From positions 1-20,943 of the forward strand of contig CAKUAD010000024.1 of the NCBI GenBank assembly GCA_934636265.1: a DNA stretch of 20,943 bases. Reading direction: 5' to 3'. Positions 7,980-15,528 of the stretch are shown piece by piece. The position numbers and the translations under genes are program-made. Each line of letters begins with the position of its first letter. Position 1 is the first letter of the stretch. The notes under the pieces are model-generated. The model saw only the letters and a list, made by a program, of their open reading frames with translations. It searched no databases and had not been told where the DNA came from. The DNA comes from an uncultured Flavobacterium sp. GTDB lineage: Bacteria; Bacteroidota; Bacteroidia; Flavobacteriales; Flavobacteriaceae.

Positions 7980-8858
7980 TTATTCAACGGTATTACGAAT
8001 GATAATGTTGCGGCTTGGCATCCTGACGGGCAACAATCCCGATTTCAGAATAATGCGTTGTCCGCGCTCGCCAGCGATAAAAGAAGCGAATCCCATTCCC
8101 GGGCCTTCTTTACCCTGACAATTGATCAAAAACAAATTTCTTGCCAGAGGGTAATTACCAAGGCCAAGGTTTTCCTGAGTGGGCGAAAAATATCCTTCTT
8201 TTGATCCTTTTACGCTCAAAACTGACAACTGCTTGACTACCGATTCCATTCCCGGCGCGGGTTGTGTCAACCAATTGTATCCTATTACCCCTACCATGCC
8301 GTCGTTTTCAGAAACATATTTTATAGCCTCGGCATTGCTGGCAAAGGAATATACACCTTGTGATGGAACTGTCTTAAGCCCCGCCAACTGGGCGATAGCA
8401 CGGTACGTTCCGGAGTTGAGATTATCAAAAACCAACCCCTTGATTCCAGGAACTTGTTTGCCGTTTGCAAATGCGATAACATCCTCCAGGCGAATTAACG
8501 TATCTGTCCCTTTTTTCCGGATAAACGCAATGGCATCAGTAGCAAAGTGGGTGCGCTTTGGGTAAATTTTCCTTTGCTCAAAATGGGCTACTTCATCGCC
8601 CGACAAATCACGTGACAAAATGGCCACTTGTCCGGGCTTTTCAAGAATTGTCTTAACCACTTCAGCCTCCGACATGGATTTCAGATTGATCCGCGCGCGG
8701 TAATCGCTTTCAAAAACGGTAATCTGATCTTCCATGATGGGCGTTAGTGTTTCGTCGCAAAGCAAGTCAACAGTACCTTCAATAATGGTCTCTTTGGGCT
8801 TGTCACTGCAACTCCAACCAATCAATGCGGCTATCGCCAATAGTAAAACTTTACGCAT
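7980..8858 (-). CDS. PstS-like substrate-binding lipoprotein
   Basis: 292 aa. A lipobox ends at Cys17 (IGWSC), so it is probably lipid-anchored. The fold resembles PstS/phosphate-binding proteins (PBP-like): a short segment after the lipobox, SRDLSGDE near 82-89, and an SGT loop at 149-151 followed by a helix. However, the phosphate-coordinating Arg four residues before the Ser in E. coli PstS is Asp145 here, and the Asp two residues before it is Leu147. No pstC, pstA, pstB or phoU gene is nearby. Instead it is co-transcribed with tonB: its ATG directly follows the stop of the small membrane gene. The ligand is therefore unknown, and a non-phosphate or structural role is plausible. Confidence 0.82.
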   Translation of the reverse strand: MRKVLLLAIAALIGWSCSDKPKETIIEGTVDLLCDETLTPIMEDQITVFESDYRARINLKSMSEAEVVKTILEKPGQVAILSRDLSGDEVAHFEQRKIYPKRTHFATDAIAFIRKKGTDTLIRLEDVIAFANGKQVPGIKGLVFDNLNSGTYRAIAQLAGLKTVPSQGVYSFASNAEAIKYVSENDGMVGVIGYNWLTQPAPGMESVVKQLSVLSVKGSKEGYFSPTQENLGLGNYPLARNLFLINCQGKEGPGMGFASFIAGERGQRIILKSGLLPVRMPSRNIIIRNTVE

Positions 8859-9083
8859 TCAATTTTCTCTGATGAGCCTCAGGAACCGGATGATTGCATA
8901 CACAATCAACACTACGCCCAGAGCAACCCGATATCTGAATTCCATTTCAAGCGGAAGGCTCTTCCAGAAAATGATCATCAATCCCAAAAAGAGATAGACC
9001 AAAAAGAAGAGAATTCCAATAACAAGAAGAAATCGCTGTTTTGGCGATTTCTTCTGTAGGGTTTCATGTGTTTCGTCGCTCAT
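8859..9083 (-). CDS. Small two-helix membrane protein in the TonB operon
   Basis: 74 aa. A charged N-terminal segment of about 17 residues is followed by two hydrophobic helices (roughly 18-40 and 50-68), with a basic-residue-rich end. I recognise no family. Its ATG shares one base with the tonB stop codon (TAATG), and its stop abuts the PstS-like gene's ATG, so translational coupling is likely and the gene is almost certainly real. Position suggests a small inner-membrane subunit tied to TonB or the PstS-like lipoprotein; that is inference. Confidence 0.85.
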   Translation of the reverse strand: MSDETHETLQKKSPKQRFLLVIGILFFLVYLFLGLMIIFWKSLPLEMEFRYRVALGVVLIVYAIIRFLRLIREN

Positions 9084-9877
9084 TATTCGGCAACCTGAAC
9101 CTTGATTGGCATACTAAAGAGCATCCGCACTTTCTTGCCGTTTTGTTCACCTGGAGTCCACCGTGTCTTGATCGATTTCAATACGCGGATGGCCTCGGCA
9201 CCGGTACCTGAACCAACGTCTCGGATAACCTTGATGTCGGACATTGTTCCGTCTTTCTCGACTACGAACGATACGAACACGTTACCACCGCGGGTCAAAT
9301 CTTCCGGAACGCGGTAATTGTTGGCTACAAACTGACGAAATTTATCAACGCCACCGGGAAATTCGGCCTTTACCTCAATACCCGCCATGTTATAGATGGT
9401 GTTGTCTTCTTCGATCACATCGCCAGGACCATTGCCCACAGGTTCGACAGTCAGTGGAGCATCCGGATCGCCCTTTATGGTCTCGGCACCTAGTTTCTTG
9501 TCGACGATTTCCTTGATTTTTGGTGGTTCTTCAACTACCTCTTCCGCTTTGGCCACTACAGGCTTAACAAACTTTACCTGATCCACTTTTGGCGGTGGCG
9601 GTGGTGGAGGCGGAAGGTCTTTTGGAATCTCCTTTTTAGGTGGAAGCTTGACTGTTACGATTTTCTTGTCGATGGTCGTGTCTTCATTAGATGATTCAGG
9701 AAGCATGTCCGCAATAAGCGGGATACTGATCATGAGTGCAAAAACTGCGGCCCCAATAAGGAATGCACGTGTGGTCGTCTTGGAATTATCCTTGCGCAGC
9801 TCGTAGGCACCGTAACCTTTGTTTCGGCCCTCAAAAACGATGTCCAGCCATTTACCGGCTAATAAATCTACTTTCAT
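9083..9877 (-). CDS. tonB: TonB energy-transducing protein
   Basis: 264 aa. The N-terminal cytoplasmic segment contains FEGRNKGYGAYELRKD (15-30), a hallmark of Bacteroidota TonB proteins. One membrane helix follows (about 37-58), then a periplasmic spacer with eight consecutive prolines (89-96) and Lys/Glu/Val-rich sequence, and a C-terminal TonB domain (about 170-264) with EFPGGVDKFRQFV, WTPGEQNGKKVRM and FSMPI. It would carry proton-motive-force energy from ExbB-ExbD to outer-membrane receptors such as SusC-like or siderophore transporters. It sits 11 bases after exbD and overlaps the next gene by one base. Confidence 0.95.
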   Translation of the reverse strand: MKVDLLAGKWLDIVFEGRNKGYGAYELRKDNSKTTTRAFLIGAAVFALMISIPLIADMLPESSNEDTTIDKKIVTVKLPPKKEIPKDLPPPPPPPPKVDQVKFVKPVVAKAEEVVEEPPKIKEIVDKKLGAETIKGDPDAPLTVEPVGNGPGDVIEEDNTIYNMAGIEVKAEFPGGVDKFRQFVANNYRVPEDLTRGGNVFVSFVVEKDGTMSDIKVIRDVGSGTGAEAIRVLKSIKTRWTPGEQNGKKVRMLFSMPIKVQVAE

Positions 9878-9888
9878 AATACTACGAG

Positions 9889-10455
9889 TTAAGGAGTTGG
9901 TGAGGCTGCGGCCTTACCTTCCAGGATTTGACTTTCCTCCGGCGTTATATCAACGATTGCATAAGTCGGCACATCTGTTATGGCCATCTCATCCAACGCA
10001 TCAATAAGGTTGCGGTAGTTTGATTTCTTGCTCGGTTTGATGATGACGATCAAACCCTTATCCTTATTCCCTGTATATTCCAACACCGATTTCTTGCGCT
10101 TGATAATCTCGGCGCGAATGCCGGCTTTACCGTACGCAATCTCTTTGGGAGCCATCGGGGTGTTAAGGATTCCCATGTAATACATCATTTTATTGTTGTC
10201 GCCCAGCAACAAAGTCATCGTGCGGTTTTCATCAACCTTGACGTCTTTGTTTTTTGACGGATCCTCATCCTTGTCAGGAAGGCCAAGGTCCATCGACTGT
10301 GGCTTGGACAATGAGGTGGTAAGCATAAAGAAGGTAATCAGCAGAAACGCCAAATCCACCATTGCCGTAAGGTCAACCTTTGAATTCAGTTTTTTACTCC
10401 TGACTTTCTTACTGCCTTTCTTGCCACCGGCATCGCCGGTATTTAATTCAGCCAT
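9889..10455 (-). CDS. exbD: ExbD-family biopolymer transport protein (second copy)
   Basis: 188 aa. A basic N-terminus (GGKKGSKKVRSKK) precedes a single membrane helix at about 28-49, which carries the proton-path aspartate Asp34 in LTAMVDLAFLLITFF. The periplasmic domain that follows has VIIKPSKKSNYRNLIDALDEM, typical of ExbD/TolR. Compared with the first copy it lacks the long insert in the periplasmic part. ExbD works with ExbB as the stator-like proton channel that powers TonB. Two exbD genes in tandem are usual in flavobacteria; both keep the critical Asp, so both could be active. It is 15 bases after the first exbD. Confidence 0.93.
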   Translation of the reverse strand: MAELNTGDAGGKKGSKKVRSKKLNSKVDLTAMVDLAFLLITFFMLTTSLSKPQSMDLGLPDKDEDPSKNKDVKVDENRTMTLLLGDNNKMMYYMGILNTPMAPKEIAYGKAGIRAEIIKRKKSVLEYTGNKDKGLIVIIKPSKKSNYRNLIDALDEMAITDVPTYAIVDITPEESQILEGKAAASPTP

Positions 10456-10470
10456 TTTGTGTTCTTTACA

Positions 10471-11085
10471 TTAAAAGTCGGCACCTCTTAAACCAGTGAC
10501 GAGGTTAAAACTGTTGATTTTTTGATTCTGCAAAATATCCATCACTTTCTTGATTTCAGGATATTCCTCTTTAGCATCACCCTTGATGGCAATGTTGAGC
10601 TCCTTATTGGCTACATCAATAGTAGCACGACGCGAAAATTGGATCCAGTCGGCCAATTGGTTGTCGGTTGAATCCTTTGGGATCCCCGGCTGCAAGTTTG
10701 GCTTGTTCCGATCGGCACCGCTCATGGCGATGATTTCGCTCAGGTTTTGAACCGGCACCCCAAACTCATCAATCAGGGCAAAGCGCTCAACCTCCTCGGG
10801 CGTAAACGTAACATTATACTTTTGAGCCATCATCTCGAGGGCCTGTTTGCGAACCTCTTTGCCGGTAACGCCAAAAAATACTTTTCCGTTACCTATGGTG
10901 ATGGTGGCCAAATCGCTTTCCGGCAACTTAGTTTGCACGGTTGATGAAGGCGTATCGACAGGAAGTGGTTCCGGTTGCTTGGCCGTTGCTGTCAGGATGA
11001 AGAACGTAAGCAAAAGGAAGGCCACGTCGCACATAGCGGTCATGTCGATCGACGTCATCTTCTTTTGTGATTTTACTTTAGCCAT
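10471..11085 (-). CDS. exbD: ExbD-family biopolymer transport protein (first copy)
   Basis: 204 aa. A short basic N-terminus leads into the membrane helix (about 14-34) with the conserved aspartate Asp20 in MTAMCDVAFLLLTFF. The periplasmic part is longer than in the downstream copy and includes an insert around residues 75-135 before the C-terminal ATIDVANKELNIAIKGDA region typical of ExbD. It would pair with ExbB in the inner membrane. It starts 51 bases after exbB and is 15 bases before the second exbD. Whether the two copies form a heterodimer is not visible from sequence. Confidence 0.93.
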   Translation of the reverse strand: MAKVKSQKKMTSIDMTAMCDVAFLLLTFFILTATAKQPEPLPVDTPSSTVQTKLPESDLATITIGNGKVFFGVTGKEVRKQALEMMAQKYNVTFTPEEVERFALIDEFGVPVQNLSEIIAMSGADRNKPNLQPGIPKDSTDNQLADWIQFSRRATIDVANKELNIAIKGDAKEEYPEIKKVMDILQNQKINSFNLVTGLRGADF

Positions 11086-11136
11086 TTTTAATTTTTAGAT
11101 GATTAAAACTTTAATAAGGTTGGTTTTAATCCAAAA

Positions 11137-11955
11137 TTATTTTGCAGCTCCGCGAAAACGACGGTAAGTATTCACAATTGTTGACGCAGCCTCGTCGATC
11201 GAGTAAGTCAACGTATCGATTTTTGCAGTAAAATAGTTATACGTTACAATCGCCAGCGCTGAAGTTGCAATTCCTGTAGCGGTATTGATAAGCGCCTCCG
11301 AGATACCGTTTGCAAGCATCGCCTGATCAGGAGTACCAGAGGTAGCAAGAGCACCAAAAGCCTTGATCATACCGGTTACTGTCCCCAAAAGACCTGCCAG
11401 CGTACCCAAAGAAACCAGCGTTGAAAGAACCGTCATGTGCTTTTCAAGCATCGGCATTTCCAAAGCGGTAGCCTCTTCAATTTCCTTGTGGATAGTTTCG
11501 GCAGCCTCTTCACTGTTCAATCCTTCCGCTTTTACTTCCTGGTATTTAACCAGGGCTGAACGGATAGCATTTGCCACCGATCCTTGTTGCTTGTCGCATG
11601 AAGCAATTGCCGCATCGATTTCGCCTTTCTTTACATGTGACTGCACATTATCCATAAATGAGTCCAGGTTTCCTTTTCCTGCAGCCTTCCCGATAACCAT
11701 GAAACGCTCGATAGAGAAAACAACCACCATCAGGAACAGCCCCATCAACACAGGAACTACTGCCCCACCTTTGTAAACCATCGCAAGGTAATTTCCTGGT
11801 AGCGGATGCCCGTCCGGATCATTACCTTCAAAGTTAGCAGGGTTACCCATGATGAACTTCCACACCAGTACTCCCACCACAATACATGCAATGATTGCGA
11901 TTAAGGAAAATACGTTTCCTCCGTTTGAACTGCTTTGTTTTTTAGCGTTTGCCAT
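11137..11955 (-). CDS. exbB: ExbB/TolQ/MotA-family proton channel protein
   Basis: 272 aa. There is an extra N-terminal membrane helix (about 15-36), then the core helices at about 64-88, 176-198 and 221-244. The last two carry the family stretch TLVSLGTLAGLLGTVTGMI (179-197) and NTATGIATSALAIVTYNYF (224-242), which line the proton path in ExbB/TolQ. The cytoplasmic loop lies between helices two and three. It is the first gene of the seven-gene operon and has a complete flavobacterial promoter upstream with a leader of about 80 bases. The tonB and two exbD genes alongside mark this as ExbB rather than MotA or TolQ. Confidence 0.93.
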   Translation of the reverse strand: MANAKKQSSSNGGNVFSLIAIIACIVVGVLVWKFIMGNPANFEGNDPDGHPLPGNYLAMVYKGGAVVPVLMGLFLMVVVFSIERFMVIGKAAGKGNLDSFMDNVQSHVKKGEIDAAIASCDKQQGSVANAIRSALVKYQEVKAEGLNSEEAAETIHKEIEEATALEMPMLEKHMTVLSTLVSLGTLAGLLGTVTGMIKAFGALATSGTPDQAMLANGISEALINTATGIATSALAIVTYNYFTAKIDTLTYSIDEAASTIVNTYRRFRGAAK

Positions 11956-12042
11956 TGGTCAAAAAAATTAAGTTTGAAATTTAGATTTTAAAGGTTTAAA
12001 AATTGAGCGTTTTTTGGCCCGATTTTGTTAATAGAATAGCGG

Positions 12043-12072
12043 CAAATTTATATTTTTAGTTTAAATAAACAA
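12043..12072 (-). promoter_or_regulatory. Flavobacterial promoter of the exbB operon
   Basis: On the minus strand a -33 TTG (12072-12070) is separated by 19 bases from TAAATTTG (12050-12043). This is a full match to the TTG-N17-23-TAnnTTTG promoter described for Bacteroidota. The predicted transcript would begin near 12037, leaving a leader of about 80 bases before exbB. Confidence 0.75.
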
Positions 12073-12096
12073 ACTTTTTTTAATATAATTGGGAAA

Positions 12097-12124
12097 TGGT
12101 AACATAGGCAAAAACCCGTTACCA
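12097..12124. repeat. Inverted repeat upstream of the exbB promoter
   Basis: Arms TGGTAAC (12097-12103) and GTTACCA (12118-12124) are perfect 7-mers around a 14-base centre. The centre lies about 70-75 bases upstream of the predicted exbB transcription start, a position suited to an activator or repressor site; it also lies about 150 bases before the divergent ATPase gene. The rest of 11956-12277 is A+T-rich and holds no ORF. Confidence 0.4.
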
Positions 12125-12277
12125 GCTTGACAAAATCGGCAGTTGCCGGACCGGTAAAAATCAAGGTTTTTTGAATCAATCATTTATCCGGAAGACGGAA
12201 TCTAAAACGGGCAAATTTTAGTTGTAGTATCGTTTTCACATTAATTTATAACTTGCGTCTTATAACTCTTACAAACG

Positions 12278-13804
12278 ATGGAAAATAAAGAGAAATTCAT
12301 TAGCCAGATCACCTCAGGATATTCACCCAAAGCCGGCTATATCAATCTGGGGGCGGCCATGCTAGACGGACACCCGGTAAGTGAAGCCCAGGTAAAAATT
12401 CCGCTTAAAACCCTTAACCGCCACGGACTTATTGCGGGCGCTACCGGAACTGGTAAAACAAAAACCATCCAGGTGCTTTGCGAACAGCTCTCACTGGCGG
12501 GGATCCCAAGCCTGATGATGGATATCAAGGGCGATTTTTCAGGCATTGCGCAGCCCGGCGAGGAAAAAGGATTTATCACAGAGCGCCATCAAAAAATAGG
12601 CATCCCTTATTCAACTTCCGGATTCCCAGTCGAGCTTTTGACACTTTCTGAACAAGGCGGTGTGCGGCTCCGGGCGACGGTTTCAGAATTTGGTCCGGTA
12701 CTTTTTTCCCGAATCCTCGACCTCAACGATACACAGGCCGGCGTGGTGTCGGTTATCTTTAAGTTTTGCGACGACCACAAAATGGCGCTGCTCGATCTTA
12801 AAGACATGAAAAAGGCCATCAACTACATTACCGAGGAAGGCAAGGACGAACTTGAAACTTCATACGGACGAATCTCAACTTCGACGACAGGCATTATCCT
12901 TAGAAAAATCCTGGAACTGGAGCAACAGGGCGGTGACCGTTTTTTTGGGGAACTTTCCTTTGATATTGATGATCTGATGCGACTTGATCAAAACGGGCGC
13001 GGCTACGTCAATATCCTGAGGCTTAACGACATTCAGGACAAGCCCAAGCTGTTTTCTACTTTTATGCTGAGTTTATTAGCCGAAATCTATCAGCAGATGC
13101 CGGAACAGGGCGACTCCGGTCAACCTGAACTCGTAATATTTATCGATGAGGCGCACTTGATTTTTAATGAAGCGAGCAGCGCGCTGTTGCAGCAGATCGA
13201 GACGATTGTCAAGTTGATCCGCTCCAAAGGCATCGGTGTTTATTTTATTACGCAAAACCCAATGGACGTTCCGTCGGGCGTATTGGCGCAACTTGGTCTT
13301 AAAATCCAGCATGCTCTCCGGGCTTTCACGGCCAATGACCGGAAGGCAATCAAAATGACGGCTGAAAACTATCCGCTGTCAGATTTTTACAAAACCGACG
13401 AACTCATTACCAGTCTTGGAATTGGCGAGGCGCTGGTGACGGCACTTGACGAAAAAGGTATCCCGACGCCCCTGGCCGCTACGATGATGCGGTCGCCGAT
13501 GAGCCGTATGGACGTGCTGACGCAGGGCGAGATCGATCAGATCAACGCCTCGTCAAAACTGGTAAGAAAATACAGCGAACTCATCGACCGCGAAAGTGCT
13601 TATGAGATTCTGACGCGCAAAATTGAATTGGCCGAACAACAGGCCACCCTCCAGAAACGGCAGGCTGAAGAAGCCAAAACCGAATCCAGGAAATCCACCG
13701 AACCCATGAGTCAGACCACAAAATCAGTGGTCAAAGTTCTGACTAGCGCAACTTTTATCCGCGGAGCATTTGGCGTGTTGAGCAAGTTGCTGAAAGGAAA
13801 GTAG
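12278..13804 (+). CDS. HerA/FtsK-like ATPase of the DUF853 (YjgR) family
   Basis: 508 aa. The Walker A motif is AGATGTGKT (53-61) and Walker B is LVIFIDEAH (285-293), followed by the sensor-like VYFITQNPMDVPSGVLAQLG. This is the HerA-FtsK P-loop layout with the DUF853 arrangement, including HGLIAGATGTGKTKT and MMDIKGDFSGIAQPG. The last ~80 residues are a charged coiled-coil-like segment and a short hydrophobic tail. Cellular function of the family is poorly known; DNA- or protein-translocating activity is inferred from the fold. No nurA nuclease or defence gene is adjacent. It is divergent from the exbB operon with a 322-base gap. Confidence 0.88.
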   Translation: MENKEKFISQITSGYSPKAGYINLGAAMLDGHPVSEAQVKIPLKTLNRHGLIAGATGTGKTKTIQVLCEQLSLAGIPSLMMDIKGDFSGIAQPGEEKGFITERHQKIGIPYSTSGFPVELLTLSEQGGVRLRATVSEFGPVLFSRILDLNDTQAGVVSVIFKFCDDHKMALLDLKDMKKAINYITEEGKDELETSYGRISTSTTGIILRKILELEQQGGDRFFGELSFDIDDLMRLDQNGRGYVNILRLNDIQDKPKLFSTFMLSLLAEIYQQMPEQGDSGQPELVIFIDEAHLIFNEASSALLQQIETIVKLIRSKGIGVYFITQNPMDVPSGVLAQLGLKIQHALRAFTANDRKAIKMTAENYPLSDFYKTDELITSLGIGEALVTALDEKGIPTPLAATMMRSPMSRMDVLTQGEIDQINASSKLVRKYSELIDRESAYEILTRKIELAEQQATLQKRQAEEAKTESRKSTEPMSQTTKSVVKVLTSATFIRGAFGVLSKLLKGK

Positions 13805-14265
13805 GGAAATTTGGAAATGATGGGTTCAGGGCGCAAGACAGGTTCAAAAAACGTTCAAATTTCAAGGTCGGGTGCACGTCCTTTACCATTTAGCTTTGTA
13901 GAGTTTGGCTGTGCTATGTATTCCGGCCGATAATTAACATTGCATCCCATTCATCATTCGCAGAGAGATTTTTAACAATTTCGGCAACAAAACTGTAACG
14001 CCGTTTGCGATTTTTTTTTGTGGGAATGAATCCCATTACCCCCTTCCCATTCAGTGGCAACTTACACAAAATCCCGCTTGGTTGTGTTGCAGAATTTCTG
14101 CCAAAAATGTTAAGTTTTTAAATCCTGATTCCTGGTATACTCAGAGCTATCGCATTCTGGCAGTATCAGTTTCATCCGCCAAACTGTTAATTGTTAAACT
14201 GATAATTGTTAACGCCGCCGCGCCTTTGCCCTTTATTGGGTAATTTTATCCATCAAACTTTTATT
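13805..14265. other. 461-base intergenic region with possible small-RNA signals
   Basis: No ORF is convincing. A TAGCTTTG box at 13891-13898 on the plus strand matches TAnnTTTG, and about 115 bases later there is a run of nine T residues (14011-14019) after a weak 3-bp GC stem (13999-14001 with 14007-14009). Together they could mark a small RNA, but neither end is strong. Further on, the 9-base word AATTGTTAA is repeated at 14189-14197 and 14204-14212, 15 bases apart, just before the NADH dehydrogenase gene; this could be a tandem binding site. No standard promoter for that gene was found. Confidence 0.35.
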
Positions 14266-15528
14266 ATGAGTTCCAGAAAGCGCATTGTCATAGTAGGTGC
14301 CGGATTTGGAGGCCTGAGGTTGGCACAGGATTTAAAAAAATCTGATTTTGACATCATTTTACTTGACCGAAACAATTATCACCAATTTCAACCGCTGATG
14401 TATCAGGTGGCCACCGCCCGCCTTGAACCGGCCAGCATTTCCTTTCCGCTTCGAAAAGTCTTTCAGCATTCAAAAAACGTCCGCATACGGATTGCCGATG
14501 TTAAAGCCATTGACGCTGGCCAAAAATGCCTGAAGACGGATATCGGCAATATCAAATATGATTTTCTGGTATTGGCCCAGGGATGCACCACGAATTATTT
14601 TGGAAATGAGCTTTTAGAGAGGTCGGCCTTCCCGATGAAATCCGTTCCGGAGGCCATCCAATTGCGAAACCGCATTCTCCAGACTTTTGAGGATGCCGTC
14701 ATCACCAAGCCTGAAGACCTTCAGTCGCTATTGAATTTTGTTATTGTAGGCGGCGGACCCACCGGCGTTGAACTGGCCGGCGCACTGATCGAGATGAAGA
14801 CCAATGTACTGCCAAAGGACTATCCGGACAAAGACTTTTCCAACCTCACCATTTACCTTTTAGAAGGATCGCCCAACGTGTTGAATGCCATGAGCGAGGT
14901 TTCGCGCAAAGTTTCCCGGGAATATCTTGAAAAGATGGGTGTGATTGTCAGAACCAGTACCGTGGTTAAAAATTACGACGGCCTTACCGTTACCTTACAG
15001 GATGGCAGCACCATCCAGGCCAAAAACCTCATCTGGGCGGCAGGAATTACAGGAAACTCGATTGAAGGAATTCCTGCCGAGGCCATGACACGCGGAAACC
15101 GGATTATCGTCAACCGGTTTAATCAGGTCAATCAAATGGATGACGTTTACGCCATCGGCGACATTGCTTATATGGAAACGCCAAAGTATCCAAAAGGACA
15201 TCCGCAAGTAGCCAGTGTAGCCATCGAACAGGCACGGGTTTTGGCCAAGAACCTGAAACTGCTGTCAAAGGGTCGGCAGCCCAACGAATACGAATACCAC
15301 AATAAGGGATCGATGGCTACCATTGGGAAACGCAAGGCCGTGGTTGACCTTCCCGGATTTAGTTTTCAGGGCAGGATAGCCTGGTTTACCTGGATGTTTG
15401 TACACCTGATGCTGATTCTCGGCGTCAAGAAAAAATTACTGGTATTTATCAACTGGGCGTACAGCTACTTTAACAACGACAGCACCCTGCGCGTTCTTAT
15501 TAAACCAGTAAACCGGCGCGTTGACTAA
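14266..15528 (+). CDS. ndh: Type II NADH dehydrogenase (NDH-2)
   Basis: 420 aa from the ATG at 14266; 20 in-frame codons upstream are rejected because the family begins just before the first FAD motif. GAGFGG (11-16) binds FAD, GGGPTG (162-167) binds NADH, and YAIGDIA (296-302) is the second FAD contact. The motif VATARLEPASISFP follows the first domain as in other NDH-2 enzymes. The C-terminal ~50 residues contain an amphipathic, aromatic-rich segment (WFTWMFVHLMLILG) expected to attach the enzyme to the inner membrane. It passes electrons from NADH to quinone without pumping protons. Its stop codon overlaps the convergent kmo stop by three bases, so no terminator separates them. Confidence 0.92.
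   Translation: MSSRKRIVIVGAGFGGLRLAQDLKKSDFDIILLDRNNYHQFQPLMYQVATARLEPASISFPLRKVFQHSKNVRIRIADVKAIDAGQKCLKTDIGNIKYDFLVLAQGCTTNYFGNELLERSAFPMKSVPEAIQLRNRILQTFEDAVITKPEDLQSLLNFVIVGGGPTGVELAGALIEMKTNVLPKDYPDKDFSNLTIYLLEGSPNVLNAMSEVSRKVSREYLEKMGVIVRTSTVVKNYDGLTVTLQDGSTIQAKNLIWAAGITGNSIEGIPAEAMTRGNRIIVNRFNQVNQMDDVYAIGDIAYMETPKYPKGHPQVASVAIEQARVLAKNLKLLSKGRQPNEYEYHNKGSMATIGKRKAVVDLPGFSFQGRIAWFTWMFVHLMLILGVKKKLLVFINWAYSYFNNDSTLRVLIKPVNRRVD

Noticed and set aside
7980..8858. Part of a Pst phosphate ABC transporter
   Set aside because: No permease, ATPase or PhoU gene is present; the gene is coupled to tonB and lacks the key phosphate-binding arginine.
12278..13804. HerA-like ATPase as part of an antiphage defence system
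   Set aside because: No nuclease, Sir2, NurA or other defence gene is adjacent; the neighbours are housekeeping genes, and the protein fits the stand-alone DUF853/YjgR family.
14206..14265. Longer start of the NADH dehydrogenase gene
   Set aside because: The extra 20 residues have no family similarity, and the ATG at 14266 places the FAD motif at the usual distance from the N-terminus.
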